From contig NZ_QUZT01000005.1 of the NCBI RefSeq assembly GCF_004682045.1, positions 62,001 through 126,000 of the forward strand: a stretch of DNA of 64,000 nt, given 5' to 3'. The translations under genes were made by a program, and so were the position numbers. This DNA is from Pseudomonas nabeulensis. Lineage in GTDB: Bacteria > Pseudomonadota > Gammaproteobacteria > Pseudomonadales > Pseudomonadaceae. A model generated the notes under the pieces. That model did not search any database. It was not told the DNA's origin and saw nothing but the letters and a program-made list of their open reading frames with translations. Below are positions 22,238 through 32,457 of this stretch, one piece after another; position 1 is the first letter of the stretch, and each line of letters starts with the position of its first letter.

Positions 22238-22942
22238 TTACACGCCGCTTTGCAGCAACATGTTACGGATGTGACCAATGGCCTTAGTCGGGTTCAGGCC
22301 TTTGGGACATACGTTGACGCAGTTCATGATCCCGCGGCAGCGGAATACGCTGAACGGGTCATCCAGCGAAGCCAGACGCTCGGACGTCTTGGTGTCACGG
22401 CTGTCTGCCAGGAAGCGGTACGCTTGCAGCAGGGCAGCTGGGCCCAGGAACTTGTCCGGGTTCCACCAGAAGGACGGGCAAGAGGTCGAGCAGCAAGCGC
22501 ACAGGATGCACTCGTACAGACCGTCGAGCTTGTCGCGCTCTTCCGGGGACTGCAGACGCTCGATGGCCGGGGCCGGCGTGTCGTTCTGCAGGAACGGCTT
22601 AACTTTTTCGTATTGCTTGTAGAAGATGCTCATATCGACAACCAGGTCACGGATAACCGGCAGACCTGGCAGCGGACGAATGATCAACTTGTTGCCTTTA
22701 ACCACGGCGGACAGCGGCGTGATGCACGCCAGGCCGTTTTTGCCGTTGATGTTCATGCCGTCGGAACCGCATACACCTTCACGGCAAGAGCGACGATACG
22801 AGAAACCTTCGTCCTGCTCTTTGATCAGTGCCAATACATCCAGCACCATCAGGTCTTTACCACCGGTATCGACCTGGAATTCCTGCATGAACGGCGCAGC
22901 GTCCTGATCAGGGTTGTAGCGATAAACACTGACTTTCAACAT
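22238..22942 (-). CDS. sdhB: Succinate dehydrogenase iron-sulfur subunit
   Basis: 234-residue electron-transfer subunit of complex II, peripheral at the inner face of the membrane. The N-terminal ferredoxin domain has RSCREGVCGSDGMNINGKNG and a further Cys for [2Fe-2S]; the C-terminal part has CILCACCSTSCPSFWWNP and CRGIMNCVNVCPKGLNP for [4Fe-4S] and [3Fe-4S]. The start at 22942 (MLKVSVYRY) is the conserved one. It follows sdhA by 11 bases. Confidence 0.98.
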   Translation of the reverse strand: MLKVSVYRYNPDQDAAPFMQEFQVDTGGKDLMVLDVLALIKEQDEGFSYRRSCREGVCGSDGMNINGKNGLACITPLSAVVKGNKLIIRPLPGLPVIRDLVVDMSIFYKQYEKVKPFLQNDTPAPAIERLQSPEERDKLDGLYECILCACCSTSCPSFWWNPDKFLGPAALLQAYRFLADSRDTKTSERLASLDDPFSVFRCRGIMNCVNVCPKGLNPTKAIGHIRNMLLQSGV

Positions 22943-22953
22943 GGCAGCCACCC

Positions 22954-24726
22954 TTAGTAAGTCCGAATCTTCGGTTCAAACGTCGGAACCGTCTTCGGCG
23001 AGAAGTTCACGGCACGCTTGGTTACGCGCTTGTCACCCGGGAAGTACAGGGTGTGGCACAACCAGTTTTCGTCGTCGCGATCTTCAAAGTCTTCACGGGC
23101 GTGGGCACCACGGGATTCTTTACGAACCTCGGCAGCGATTGCAGTCGCTTCGGCGACTTCCAGCAGGTTTTGCAGCTCAAGGGCTTCGATACGAGCAGTG
23201 TTGAACGCCTGGCTCTTATCGTTGATCTTGACGTTGCCGATGCGCTTGCGCAGGTCGGCCAGCTGGGCGATACCCTTCTGCATGTATTCGCCGGTACGGA
23301 ACACACCGAAGTAGTTCTGCATGCAGCTTTGCAGCTCGCGACGCAGGGTAGCCACGTCTTCGCCATCAGTGCGCTCGTTCAGAGCGTTCAGGCGCGCCAG
23401 GGCGGCTTCGATGTTGGCGTCGGTGGCGTCATCGTATTCGATGCCGTCAGTCAGCGCTTTTTCCAGGTGCAGGCCAGCAGCACGGCCGAATACCACCAGG
23501 TCGAGCAGCGAGTTGCCGCCCAGACGGTTGGCACCGTGTACCGATACGCATGCCACTTCGCCTACGGCGAACAGACCGTGGATGATCTGGTCCTTGCCAT
23601 CGGCGTCCTGGGTGATTGCCTGACCATGAATGTTGGTGGCAACGCCGCCCATCATATAGTGGCAGGTCGGAACAACCGGGACTGGAGCCAATACCGGGTC
23701 AACGTGAGCAAACGTCTTGGACAGTTCGCAGATACCTGGCAGGCGGCTGTGCAGCACTTCCTCACCCAGGTGATCGAGCTTGAGCATCACGTGGTCGCCA
23801 TTCGGGCCACAGCCGTTGCCGGCGATGATCTCTTTAACCATCGAACGGGCTACGACGTCACGACCCGCCAGGTCTTTGGCGTTCGGAGCATAACGCTCCA
23901 TGAAACGCTCGCCGTGCTTGTTGATCAGGTAACCACCTTCACCACGGCAACCTTCGGTAACCAGTACACCGGCGCCGGCGATGCCGGTTGGGTGGAACTG
24001 CCACATTTCGATGTCTTGTACCGGTACGCCAGCACGCAATGCCATGCCGACGCCGTCACCGGTGTTGATCAGGGCGTTGGTGGTCGACGCGTAGATACGG
24101 CCTGCACCGCCCGTGGCCAGCACGGTGGCCTTGGCGCGGATGTAGGTGGTTTCACCGGTTTCGATGCAGATGGCGATCACGCCCACGAACTCGCCTTGGG
24201 CGTTCTTGACCAGATCGACAGCGTAGTACTCGTTCAGGAACGTGGTACCGGCTTTCAGGTTGCCCTGGTAAAGGGTGTGCAGCAGCGCGTGACCGGTACG
24301 GTCGGACGCGGCGCAGGTACGGGCAGCCTGCCCGCCTTTACCGTAATCCTTCGACTGACCGCCGAATGGACGCTGGTAGATACGACCTTGCTCGGTACGG
24401 GAGAACGGCAGACCCATGTGGTCCAGCTCGAACACCGCGGCCGGGCCTTCTTGACACATATATTCGATAGCGTCCTGGTCACCGATATAGTCGGAACCCT
24501 TGACGGTATCGTACATGTGCCAGCGCCAGTCATCGTTCGGGTCGGCGGAAGCGATGGCGCAGGTGATGCCACCCTGGGCCGAAACGGTGTGGGAACGAGT
24601 CGGGAACACCTTGGTGATCACGGCAGTCTTGTGACCGCCCTGGGCCAGCTGCAGCGCAGCGCGCATGCCAGCACCGCCGCCACCAATGATGATGGCGTCG
24701 AATGAAATAGTTGGAATGTTAGCCAT
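22954..24726 (-). CDS. sdhA: Succinate dehydrogenase flavoprotein subunit
   Basis: 590-residue catalytic subunit oxidising succinate to fumarate. FAD fold [17 protein letters not shown]; the covalent FAD histidine lies in [12 protein letters not shown]; active-site residues lie around [21 protein letters not shown] and the Arg-containing [18 protein letters not shown]. The gene follows sdhD by 3 bases and is tightly coupled within sdhCDAB. Confidence 0.98.
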   Translation of the reverse strand: MANIPTISFDAIIIGGGGAGMRAALQLAQGGHKTAVITKVFPTRSHTVSAQGGITCAIASADPNDDWRWHMYDTVKGSDYIGDQDAIEYMCQEGPAAVFELDHMGLPFSRTEQGRIYQRPFGGQSKDYGKGGQAARTCAASDRTGHALLHTLYQGNLKAGTTFLNEYYAVDLVKNAQGEFVGVIAICIETGETTYIRAKATVLATGGAGRIYASTTNALINTGDGVGMALRAGVPVQDIEMWQFHPTGIAGAGVLVTEGCRGEGGYLINKHGERFMERYAPNAKDLAGRDVVARSMVKEIIAGNGCGPNGDHVMLKLDHLGEEVLHSRLPGICELSKTFAHVDPVLAPVPVVPTCHYMMGGVATNIHGQAITQDADGKDQIIHGLFAVGEVACVSVHGANRLGGNSLLDLVVFGRAAGLHLEKALTDGIEYDDATDANIEAALARLNALNERTDGEDVATLRRELQSCMQNYFGVFRTGEYMQKGIAQLADLRKRIGNVKINDKSQAFNTARIEALELQNLLEVAEATAIAAEVRKESRGAHAREDFEDRDDENWLCHTLYFPGDKRVTKRAVNFSPKTVPTFEPKIRTY

Positions 24727-24729
24727 GAA

Positions 24730-25098
24730 TCAGATACCCCAAAGAATCTGCACACCCCAGACGAAGTAAGCGAACATCGCGACGCCGCAGACTGCCTGGA
24801 AGAGGAAACGTACTGCGGTCGCGGACTTGCCCAGCGCCATCGGCGTCAGGTAGTCGGTCGCGATGGTCCACATGCCGACCCAGGCGTGAGCGCCCAGGGC
24901 TACAAGGGCCAGCAGACTGAAGATTCGCATCGCATTGTGGGAAAACAGGCCATGCCATTGCTCATAGCTGATGCCTGGATTTGCGACGAGGTATCCGATC
25001 AGGAAAATGAAATAAGCCGCGAGAACGACCGCAGACACACGTTGTGCCATCCAGTCATAGAGGCCCGAACGCGAAAGGTTCGTAACGCTGGTTACCAT
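24730..25098 (-). CDS. sdhD: Succinate dehydrogenase membrane anchor subunit
   Basis: 122-residue hydrophobic anchor with three membrane helices (about 19-40, 58-80, 91-115), needed for ubiquinone binding and heme b. SRSGLYDWMAQRVSAVVLAAYF near the N-terminus is typical; AHAWVGMWTIATDYL carries the heme-ligand-like His. The ATG at 25098 is preferred to 25104; it overlaps the sdhC end by 7 bases. Confidence 0.96.
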   Translation of the reverse strand: MVTSVTNLSRSGLYDWMAQRVSAVVLAAYFIFLIGYLVANPGISYEQWHGLFSHNAMRIFSLLALVALGAHAWVGMWTIATDYLTPMALGKSATAVRFLFQAVCGVAMFAYFVWGVQILWGI

Positions 25099-25466
25099 AT
25101 CCAAACTCCTGCCAGAACGATCAGCACCACGGAAATGGCGATGATGATTTTCGAGCCCAGGCGGCCGCCTTCCAGCGTCTCACCAATACCCGCATCCATG
25201 ATCAAGTGGCGCACACCGGCTACCAGGTGATACAGCAGAGCGGACAGGAGGCCCCATGCTACGAACTTGGCCAGCGGGCTGGTCAAGCATGCCTTCACCT
25301 CGGCGTATCCTTCCTCGGAACCCAGGGATTTGCTCAATGCATAAAGCATGATGCCCAAGCCCAGGAACAGGATGATGCCGGAAACACGGTGCAGGAACGA
25401 CGTAACGCCGGTGATGGGGAGTTTGATGGTCCTTAGGTCTAGGTTTACAGGTCGTTGGCTATTCAC
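25092..25466 (-). CDS. sdhC: Succinate dehydrogenase cytochrome b556 subunit
   Basis: 124-residue membrane anchor with three helices. SFLHRVSGIILFLGLG contains the quinone-site Ser/Arg, and LLYHLVAGVRHLIMDAG the heme-ligand His. First gene of sdhCDAB. The start codon appears to be GTG (25466) with only a weak A-rich ribosome site, so translation may be limited or controlled. An inverted repeat lies in the leader. Confidence 0.96.
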   Translation of the reverse strand: MNSQRPVNLDLRTIKLPITGVTSFLHRVSGIILFLGLGIMLYALSKSLGSEEGYAEVKACLTSPLAKFVAWGLLSALLYHLVAGVRHLIMDAGIGETLEGGRLGSKIIIAISVVLIVLAGVWIW

Positions 25467-25830
25467 GGCTTTTTTTCACACTGAAGAGCCCCTAACAATC
25501 AGGGCAAAGTTGTTGGGGAGTGCACTGGTCAGGTAAGCACCACCCAGGGAGTGCGACCCCCAATGAAAGCAAGCCCAAAAGCCCTTGGCGGTCGGTGGCC
25601 GAGTATAGACAGTTAGGTTACTAATGACAACGCGCTCACCTCACCCTAATAGCTGATTGCGCTGGCGGGATAAAAGGCGTAAATGGCAGGCAATTTCGAG
25701 GAAAAAGTACGGTTAAAGCCTTCTGCTGCAAGACTTTAGGCAAATTGACATCTGGATTTATATCAATATAGTGGTGCGGGCCCTGCGTGGGGGGTCTGTC
25801 TGATGATTTGAAGCATAAATAGGAGGCCAC
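25467..25830. promoter_or_regulatory. Divergent control region between sdhC and gltA
   Basis: 364 bases without a gene. It contains a leader inverted repeat for sdhC (CCCCTAACAA at about 25489 with TTGTTGGGG at about 25511), AT-rich sequence at 25610-25740, and the gltA promoter at 25745-25772. No further coding sequence is visible. Confidence 0.7.
25745..25772 (+). promoter_or_regulatory. Sigma-70 promoter of gltA
   Basis: A perfect TTGACA (25745-25750), a 16-base spacer and TATAGT (25767-25772) lie about 58 bases before the gltA ATG. Confidence 0.75.
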
Positions 25831-27120
25831 ATGGCTGACAAAAAAGCGCAGTTGATCATCGAGGGCGCAGCCCCCGTCGAGCTGCCCATTTTAACCGGCA
25901 CCGTTGGTCCCGATGTTATCGACGTACGGGGCCTGACGGCCACGGGCCGTTTTACATTCGACCCAGGCTTCATGTCGACCGCCTCTTGCGAGTCGAAGAT
26001 CACCTACATCGATGGTGATAATGGCATCTTGCTGCATCGCGGCTACCCGATCGAACAACTGGCCGAGCAATCGGACTACCTGGAAACCTGCTACCTGCTG
26101 CTAAACGGTGAATTGCCGACAGCCGAGCAAAAAGCCCAGTTCGTCAGCACCGTGAAGAACCACACCATGGTTCACGAGCAGTTGAAGACCTTCTTCAACG
26201 GCTTCCGTCGCGACGCCCACCCGATGGCCGTCATGTGCGGTGTAGTCGGCGCCCTGTCGGCCTTCTATCACGACTCCCTCGACATCAATAACCCGCAGCA
26301 TCGCGAAATCTCCGCGATCCGCCTGGTTGCCAAGATGCCGACCCTGGCCGCGATGGTTTACAAGTACTCCATGGGCCAACCCATGATGTACCCGCGCAAC
26401 GACCTGACGTACGCGGAAAACTTCCTGCACATGATGTTCAACACGCCGTGCGAGATCAAACCGATCAGCCCGACGTTGGCCAAGGCCATGGACCGGATCT
26501 TCATCCTCCACGCCGACCACGAACAGAACGCCTCGACGTCCACCGTACGCCTGGCAGGTTCTTCGGGTGCCAACCCGTTCGCCTGTATCGCCGCCGGTAT
26601 CGCCGCACTGTGGGGCCCTGCCCACGGCGGTGCGAACGAAGCCGTATTGACCATGCTCGATGAAATCGGCGATGTCTCGAACATCGACAAGTTCATCGCC
26701 AAGGCCAAGGACAAGAACGATCCGTTCAAGCTGATGGGCTTCGGTCACCGGGTCTACAAGAACCGCGACCCGCGCGCCACTGTGATGAAGCAGACCTGCG
26801 ACGAAGTATTGAAGGAACTGGGCATCAAGAACGATCCGCAACTCGAACTGGCCATGCGCCTGGAAGAGATCGCTCTGACCGACCCGTACTTCATCGAACG
26901 CTCGCTGTACCCGAACGTCGACTTCTACTCGGGGATCATCCTCAAGGCGATCGGCATTCCAACCAGCATGTTCACCGTGATCTTCGCCCTGGCGCGGACC
27001 GTGGGCTGGATCTCCCACTGGAAAGAAATGCTCTCCAGCCCGTACAAGATTGGCCGCCCGCGCCAGCTGTACACCGGCTACGAGTCGCGTGATATCACCA
27101 AACTGGAAGATCGCAAGTAA
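25831..27120 (+). CDS. gltA: Citrate synthase (type II, hexameric)
   Basis: Condenses oxaloacetate and acetyl-CoA; TCA entry enzyme. 429 residues, as usual for the NADH-sensitive Gram-negative enzyme. The active-site segment [20 protein letters not shown] and [11 protein letters not shown] hold catalytic histidines; [14 protein letters not shown] is the signature; NVDFYSGII has the catalytic Asp. AGGAGG lies 7 bases before the ATG. Divergent from sdhCDAB-suc, with its own promoter and terminator. Confidence 0.98.
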   Translation: MADKKAQLIIEGAAPVELPILTGTVGPDVIDVRGLTATGRFTFDPGFMSTASCESKITYIDGDNGILLHRGYPIEQLAEQSDYLETCYLLLNGELPTAEQKAQFVSTVKNHTMVHEQLKTFFNGFRRDAHPMAVMCGVVGALSAFYHDSLDINNPQHREISAIRLVAKMPTLAAMVYKYSMGQPMMYPRNDLTYAENFLHMMFNTPCEIKPISPTLAKAMDRIFILHADHEQNASTSTVRLAGSSGANPFACIAAGIAALWGPAHGGANEAVLTMLDEIGDVSNIDKFIAKAKDKNDPFKLMGFGHRVYKNRDPRATVMKQTCDEVLKELGIKNDPQLELAMRLEEIALTDPYFIERSLYPNVDFYSGIILKAIGIPTSMFTVIFALARTVGWISHWKEMLSSPYKIGRPRQLYTGYESRDITKLEDRK

Positions 27121-27140
27121 GCATCTGACAATTTGGTCTA

Positions 27141-27174
27141 AAAAACGGCCTCCTTTTACAAGGGGGCCGTTTTT
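27141..27174 (+). terminator. Terminator of gltA
   Basis: AAAAACGGCC.CC pairs with GG.GGCCGTTTTT around a short loop; the T tract follows, 20 bases after the stop. Confidence 0.9.
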
Positions 27175-27215
27175 ATTTGTGCAGGAATTGAGAAACAGTT
27201 TTGCCTGAACTGACG

Positions 27216-27317
27216 CTATCGGGGGCAAGCCCCCTCCCACATTCGACCGCATTCCTTCAGCTAAAACGCGGTTAAGTGTGGGAGGGGCGGTGCGACGTTT
27301 CGACTTGCCCCCGATAG
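27216..27317. repeat. REPIN with one long-stem REP variant
   Basis: The left copy is the normal ATCGGGGGCAAGCCCCCTCC. In the right copy the hairpin head is replaced by a longer segment (27286-27306) containing GGTGCGACG and TCGACTTG. The same variant head occurs in the REPIN at 42931-43034. Confidence 0.85.
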
Positions 27318-27352
27318 CAATAGACCAGCCACCCCACAAACCCCAGACAAAA

Positions 27353-27383
27353 AAATGCCCCGGCCTTTCGACCGGGGCATTTC
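27353..27383 (-). terminator. Terminator of actP
   Basis: AAATGCCCCGG and CCGGGGCATTT form an 11-bp stem; on the minus strand it is followed by a T run (27357-27349). It ends the DUF485-actP unit. Confidence 0.85.
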
Positions 27384-27399
27384 CTATCCAGCTACAACC

Positions 27400-29058
27400 T
27401 TAGTGATTAACCGCCCCACTCGCCCCCAGGCCAGTCTGCGAACGCACAAACTGCGGGAAGTACAGCGCACGCTCTTTGTCTGCCGCCGCCGACTTGTCGG
27501 TGATGGAGAAGAACCAGATGCCGATGAACGCAATGATCATCGAGAACAGCGCCGGGTACTCGTAAGGGAAGATGGCTTTTTCATGGTGCAGGATCGAGAC
27601 CCATATGGTCGGGCCGAGGATCATCAGGCCCACGGCACTGATCAAGCCCAGCCAGCCGCCGATCATGGCGCCGCGGGTGGTGAGGTTTTTCCAGTACATG
27701 GAAAGCAGCAGCACCGGGAAGTTACAGCTGGCAGCGATGGAGAACGCCAGGCCCACCATGAACGCGATGTTCTGGCTTTCGAACAGGATACCCAGGCCGA
27801 TTGCCAATACACCCAACGCGATGGTGGTGATCTTCGACACGCGAATCTCATCCTTCTCGTTGGCCTTGCCTTTCTTGATCACGCTGGCGTACAGGTCATG
27901 GGACACCGCCGAAGCACCGGCCAGGGTCAGGCCGGCAACCACCGCGAGGATGGTGGCGAAGGCCACGGCCGAGATGAAGCCCAGGAAGATACTGCCACCC
28001 ACCGCGTTGGCCAGGTGCACCGCCGCCATGTTGTTACCACCGAGCAACGCGCCTGCCGCATCCTTGAACGCCGGGTTGGTGCTGACCAGCAGGATCGCGC
28101 CGAAACCGATGATAAAGGTCAGGATATAGAAGTAGCCGATGAAACCTGTCGCGTAGAACACGCTCTTGCGGGCTTCTTTAGCGTCGCTCACGGTGAAGAA
28201 GCGCATCAGGATGTGCGGCAGGCCAGCGGTGCCGAACATCAACGCAAGACCCAGGGAGAATGCCGAGATCGGGTCTTTCACCAGGCCGCCGGGGCTCATG
28301 ATCGCTTCACCTTTGGGGTGAACCTTGATCGCCTCGGAGAACAGCATGTTGAAGTCGAAGTTGACGTGCTTCATCACCATCAGCGCCATGAACGAGGCAC
28401 CGGACAACAGCAAGACCGCCTTGATGATCTGTACCCAGGTGGTCGCCAGCATGCCGCCGAACAGCACATACAGCACCATCAGGATGCCCACCAGGATCAC
28501 CGCAACGTGGTAGTCCAGGCCAAACAGCAGCTGAATCAGCTTGCCCGCACCGACCATTTGCGCGATCAGGTAGAACGCCACCACCACCAGCGAGCCGCAC
28601 GCCGACAGGCTGCGGATCTGGGTTTGCCCCAGGCGATAGGACGCCACGTCGGCAAAGGTGTACTTGCCCAGGTTACGCAGGCGTTCGGCGATCAGGAACA
28701 GAATGATCGGCCAGCCCACCAGGAAGCCGATCGAGTAGATCAGGCCGTCGTAACCGGAGGTGTACACCAGCGCGGAAATCCCCAGGAAGGACGCCGCCGA
28801 CATGTAGTCGCCAGCAATCGCCAAACCGTTCTGGAAACCGGTGATCTTGCCGCCGGCCGCATAGTAGTCGGCCGCCGACTTGTTGCGCTTGGACGCCCAG
28901 TAAGTGATGCACAGGGTGGCACCGACAAACGCGACAAACATCACGATGGCCGACACGTTCAGAGGTTGCTTGTGCACTTCACCGGTCAAGGCATCCGCCG
29001 CCCAAAGGGCCGGTGCAAAGAACGAAGCGCCGAGTAGTGCCAGTAGACGACCGATCAT
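27400..29058 (-). CDS. actP: Cation/acetate symporter ActP
   Basis: Sodium:solute symporter family permease for acetate and other short carboxylates, 552 residues with about 13 membrane helices. A signal-like N-terminus ([20 protein letters not shown]) is typical for ActP. Conserved segments: [31 protein letters not shown] and [12 protein letters not shown]. Its ATG overlaps the end of the upstream DUF485 gene by 4 bases, the usual partner arrangement. Confidence 0.96.
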   Translation of the reverse strand: MIGRLLALLGASFFAPALWAADALTGEVHKQPLNVSAIVMFVAFVGATLCITYWASKRNKSAADYYAAGGKITGFQNGLAIAGDYMSAASFLGISALVYTSGYDGLIYSIGFLVGWPIILFLIAERLRNLGKYTFADVASYRLGQTQIRSLSACGSLVVVAFYLIAQMVGAGKLIQLLFGLDYHVAVILVGILMVLYVLFGGMLATTWVQIIKAVLLLSGASFMALMVMKHVNFDFNMLFSEAIKVHPKGEAIMSPGGLVKDPISAFSLGLALMFGTAGLPHILMRFFTVSDAKEARKSVFYATGFIGYFYILTFIIGFGAILLVSTNPAFKDAAGALLGGNNMAAVHLANAVGGSIFLGFISAVAFATILAVVAGLTLAGASAVSHDLYASVIKKGKANEKDEIRVSKITTIALGVLAIGLGILFESQNIAFMVGLAFSIAASCNFPVLLLSMYWKNLTTRGAMIGGWLGLISAVGLMILGPTIWVSILHHEKAIFPYEYPALFSMIIAFIGIWFFSITDKSAAADKERALYFPQFVRSQTGLGASGAVNH

Positions 29059-29366
29059 TGCGCAGCCTCCTTGAGAATCGCAGCGTTCAGGTCGTCAAAT
29101 TCGCCGTTGGCCCGGCGCACATAGATACCGGTCAGGACAAAGGCAGACAGAATCAGCCCGACGCCCAGGGGAATGCCCCAGGTAATCGACGAACCCGGGC
29201 TGAGCTTGGCGCCCAGTACTTGTGGCCCGTAGGCGATCAACAGGATGAAAGCGGAGTAAAGCCCTAGCATGATCGCCGAGAGAATCCAGGCGAACCGTTC
29301 CCTTTTCCTGACCAGCTCCTTGAAACGCGGGCTGTTTTGAATCGAGAGGTAAATGCTGTCGTTCAT
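29055..29366 (-). CDS. DUF485 domain membrane protein (ActP partner)
   Basis: 103-residue inner-membrane protein with two membrane helices (about 28-49 and 62-84). The N-terminal [17 protein letters not shown] is the DUF485 signature. It is nearly always encoded just before actP and is presumed to be an accessory of that permease; here the genes overlap by 4 bases. Biochemical role unknown. Confidence 0.93.
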   Translation of the reverse strand: MNDSIYLSIQNSPRFKELVRKRERFAWILSAIMLGLYSAFILLIAYGPQVLGAKLSPGSSITWGIPLGVGLILSAFVLTGIYVRRANGEFDDLNAAILKEAAQ

Positions 29367-29516
29367 TGTTTTTATCCTCGCAGCACAGCTTTTTTATTAT
29401 TTTGGAACGTATCCACTGTATGCGGCTGCCGCAGAGGTTCCAGACGACCTTAGTCTTAGATCGAGTGTAGCGAGGAGGTGTGAGGATGGCGCAAATATTA
29501 CGGGGTATGAAATCAA

Positions 29517-29605
29517 TGTGGGAGGGGGCTTGCCCCCGATAGCGGTGTGTCAGCCAGCACATGTATAGCTGACACACTGTCATCGGGGGCAAGCCCCCTC
29601 CCACA
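29517..29605. repeat. REPIN (inverted REP pair)
   Basis: Complete right- and left-facing cores flank a loop with TGTGTCAG...CTGACACA, itself an inverted repeat. It lies between the DUF485 promoter region and the end of the betaine-binding protein gene. Confidence 0.9.
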
Positions 29606-29623
29606 AGGGTATATCAGGGGATG

Positions 29624-30475
29624 TTACTTAGCGGTCCACTCGGCGACGCGCTCTGGGTGCTTGGCCACCCAATCCTTGGCCGCTGCATCCGGCTTGGCGC
29701 CCTCTTGGATCGCCAGCATGACTTCGCCGATTTCATCCTTGGAGGCCCACTGGAATTTCTTCAGGAAGGCCGCAACTTCCGGCGCTTTCTTCTCCAGGCC
29801 CTTGCTGCCGATGCTGTTGACGGTTTCAGCAGCGCCATAAATCCCTTTTGGATCGTCCAGGAAACGCAGTTTCCACTTGGCGAACATCCAGTGTGGCACC
29901 CAACCGGTGACCGCGATGGATTCCTGCTTGTCTTCGGCACGGGTCAGTTCAGCGATCATCGCCGCACCCGAGCTGGCTTGCAGCTTGTAGTCCAGGCCAT
30001 AGGCCTTGATGGCTTCGTCGGTCTTGAGCATCACGCCTGAGCCGGCGTCGATGCCGACGATTTTGTTCTTGAAGGTGGTGTCGGTCTTGAGGTCTTCGAT
30101 GGACTTGGCCTTGACGTACTCCGGCACGATCAGGCCAATCTTCGCATCCTTGAAGTTGGGGCCGTAGTCGATCACCTTGTCCTTGTTCTTGGCCCAATAT
30201 TCGCCGTGTGTCACGGGCAGCCAGGCGGAGAGCATGGCGTCGAGCTTGCCGGTGGCCACGCCCTGCCACATGATCCCGGTGGCGACGGCCTGCAGTTTCA
30301 CGTCATAACCGAGCTTTTCCTTGATCACCTCAGCCGCCACGTGGGTAGTGGCCACGCTGTCGGACCAGCCATCGACGTAGCCGATGCTCAGGGTCTTGCT
30401 GTCGGCATTGGCCAGGGTGGAGCTCATCGCAACTACCAACGTGGCAGCTGCGCCCAAGAGTCGTCGCATCTTCAT
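29624..30475 (-). CDS. Glycine betaine/choline-type ABC substrate-binding protein
   Basis: Periplasmic binding protein of 283 residues of the OpuAC/ProX family. Signal peptide MKMRRLLGAAATLVVAMSSTLANA. The mature protein has IGYVDGWSDSVATTHVAAEV and MLSAWLPVTHGEYW, whose Trp residues would form the aromatic box for quaternary ammonium groups, and VTGWVPHWMFAKWKLRFLDD. The start at 30475 follows GGGGAAG. No permease or ATPase gene is adjacent, so it is an orphan that probably docks to a transporter encoded elsewhere. Betaine versus choline or carnitine cannot be decided. Confidence 0.9.
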   Translation of the reverse strand: MKMRRLLGAAATLVVAMSSTLANADSKTLSIGYVDGWSDSVATTHVAAEVIKEKLGYDVKLQAVATGIMWQGVATGKLDAMLSAWLPVTHGEYWAKNKDKVIDYGPNFKDAKIGLIVPEYVKAKSIEDLKTDTTFKNKIVGIDAGSGVMLKTDEAIKAYGLDYKLQASSGAAMIAELTRAEDKQESIAVTGWVPHWMFAKWKLRFLDDPKGIYGAAETVNSIGSKGLEKKAPEVAAFLKKFQWASKDEIGEVMLAIQEGAKPDAAAKDWVAKHPERVAEWTAK

Positions 30476-30807
30476 CGTACTTCCCCGAAAGTGCTGCGCC
30501 CGACGGATGCCGAGCGACGTCAACCTGTTGTTATGTGGTGCACCGCGCCCCCTTCACGCGCCTGAATCCGGCTGCTACGGCATCAGTGGAGTGCTGATGC
30601 CTTGATCATCAACCCGCCGCAGCCTTGGACCTGCTCTGTCAGCGACCTTATCCAAGCAAGAAACGACATCACAACGCCAGTAGGACGCTTTGAAGGCGTT
30701 GACGCCAAAATCCCGCCCGAACTTTGCATGTCAAAATTATGCAGCTCCACTGAAATAGGCCAAATCCGGGTAAGATGCGCGCCTTTGCTCTCCCAGATAA
30801 GCCGACC

Positions 30808-32361
30808 ATGCCAGCGACCGCCCGCTTCCCTGCCCTGCCCTATTTCTTCGCCTTGCTCCTCGGCCTGCTGGCCCTGGTCGGTTATTGGTATGGCCTCGGC
30901 CGTCCGGTGGTGTTGCCGGACGTAGCCAGCGCCAGTCATAAAATGCAATGTGCGTCCTACACCCCCTTCGATAAAGACCAATCTCCTTTCGACCAGCCGT
31001 TCACGCTGCGCCCAGAGCGTATGGACGCCGACCTGGCGCTGCTGGCTACCCGCTTTGAATGCATTCGCACCTACTCCATGACCGGCCTGGAAGCGCTGCC
31101 GGAGATGGCGCGCAAGCATGGGTTGAAGGTGATGGCCGGCGCCTGGGTCAGCAGTGACCCGGTGGCGACACAGAAAGAAATCGACGAGTTGATCAAGTCC
31201 GCCAACGACAACCCGGATGTGGTGACCTCGGTGATCGTCGGCAACGAAGCCTTGTTGCGCAAGGAAGTCACCGCCAAACAGTTGGTGGCGCTGATCCACA
31301 CAGTCAAAAGTCATATCCAGCAACCGGTGACCTACGCCGACGTGTGGGAATTCTGGCTGCAACACCCGGAAATCGCGCCGGCGGTGGACTTCCTGACCAT
31401 TCACCTGCTGCCGTACTGGGAGGATGATCCGTCCGGTATCGACCAGGCCCTCAAGCATGTCGGCGATGTGCGCCAGACCTTCGGCAACAAGTTCGCCCCC
31501 AAGGACATCCTGATCGGTGAAACCGGCTGGCCCAGCGAAGGCCGCCAGCGTGAAACCGCGGTGCCGAGCCGAGTCAACGAAGCCAAGTTCATGCGCGGTT
31601 TCGTGGCCATGGCCGAAGCCAATGGCTGGCACTACAACCTGATCGAAGCCTTTGACCAGCCGTGGAAACGTGCCAGTGAAGGCGCGGTGGGGGGTTACTG
31701 GGGTCTGTTCGATGCGGATCGCCAGGACAAGGGCATCCTCGCCGGGCCGGTGAGCAATGTGCCGCACTGGCCACTGTGGCTGGGCGTTGGCGGGATGATC
31801 CTGCTGGGCACCTTGGTGCTGGGTGGTCGCGTACGCAGTACCCGCGCCGCGCTTGCCCTGCCGTTGCTGGGTGCGGTTGCCGCCTGCTCCATCGGCACTT
31901 GGGCCGAACTGACCCGCGTGACGGCGCGCTTCAACGATGAATGGGTGTGGGCCGGCTTGCTGGTGGTGTTGAACCTGTTGGTGCTGGCGCACGCCGCCCT
32001 GGCCTTGAGTGCTCGGGAAGGCTGGCGTGAGCGGGCGTTCAAGTGGCTGGAACAACGTGCAGGCTGGCTGGTGGCGATTGCCGGGTTTGCCGGGGCGGTG
32101 ATGATGCTGGCGTTGGTGTTTGACCCGCGTTATCGCAGTTTCCCCAGTGCCGCGCTGGTGTTGCCGGCACTGGTGTACCTGGCTCGTCCGGTGACGGGGC
32201 CGCGTCGGGAAATCGCGCTATTGGCCTTTATCATCGGCGCCGGCGTTGCACCGCAGTTGTACCGTGAAGGGGTGTTGAACCAGCAGGCTTGGGGTTGGGC
32301 GGTGGTCAGTGTGTTGATGGTCGGGGCTTTGTGGCGTTGCTTGCGGGTGCGTAAGGCTTGA
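30808..32361 (+). CDS. GH17-type membrane protein (beta-glucan synthase-like)
   Basis: 517-residue protein. N-terminal membrane segment (about 8-28), then a glycoside hydrolase family 17-type domain (about 45-310) with the probable catalytic glutamates in IVGNEALLR and IGETGWPSEG, followed by about seven C-terminal membrane helices. Such proteins are annotated as beta-(1,6)-glucan synthases or transglycosylases and may remodel periplasmic or cyclic glucans; this is inference. The start at 30808 (MPATARF) is chosen over an upstream ATG at 30775. A partner glycosyltransferase is not present here. Confidence 0.85.
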   Translation: MPATARFPALPYFFALLLGLLALVGYWYGLGRPVVLPDVASASHKMQCASYTPFDKDQSPFDQPFTLRPERMDADLALLATRFECIRTYSMTGLEALPEMARKHGLKVMAGAWVSSDPVATQKEIDELIKSANDNPDVVTSVIVGNEALLRKEVTAKQLVALIHTVKSHIQQPVTYADVWEFWLQHPEIAPAVDFLTIHLLPYWEDDPSGIDQALKHVGDVRQTFGNKFAPKDILIGETGWPSEGRQRETAVPSRVNEAKFMRGFVAMAEANGWHYNLIEAFDQPWKRASEGAVGGYWGLFDADRQDKGILAGPVSNVPHWPLWLGVGGMILLGTLVLGGRVRSTRAALALPLLGAVAACSIGTWAELTRVTARFNDEWVWAGLLVVLNLLVLAHAALALSAREGWRERAFKWLEQRAGWLVAIAGFAGAVMMLALVFDPRYRSFPSAALVLPALVYLARPVTGPRREIALLAFIIGAGVAPQLYREGVLNQQAWGWAVVSVLMVGALWRCLRVRKA

Positions 32362-32365
32362 TATC

Positions 32366-32456
32366 GCTATCGGGGGCAAGCCCCCTCCCACCTTGACTGC
32401 ATTCCAAAGTTGGAACCCGGTCAGTGTGGGAGGGGGCTTGCCCCCGATGAGGCCCT
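32366..32456. repeat. REPIN (inverted REP pair)
   Basis: Two inverted cores with a loop of about 45 bases, in the gap between the convergent GH17 gene and the small membrane-protein gene. Confidence 0.9.
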
Positions 32457-32457
32457 A

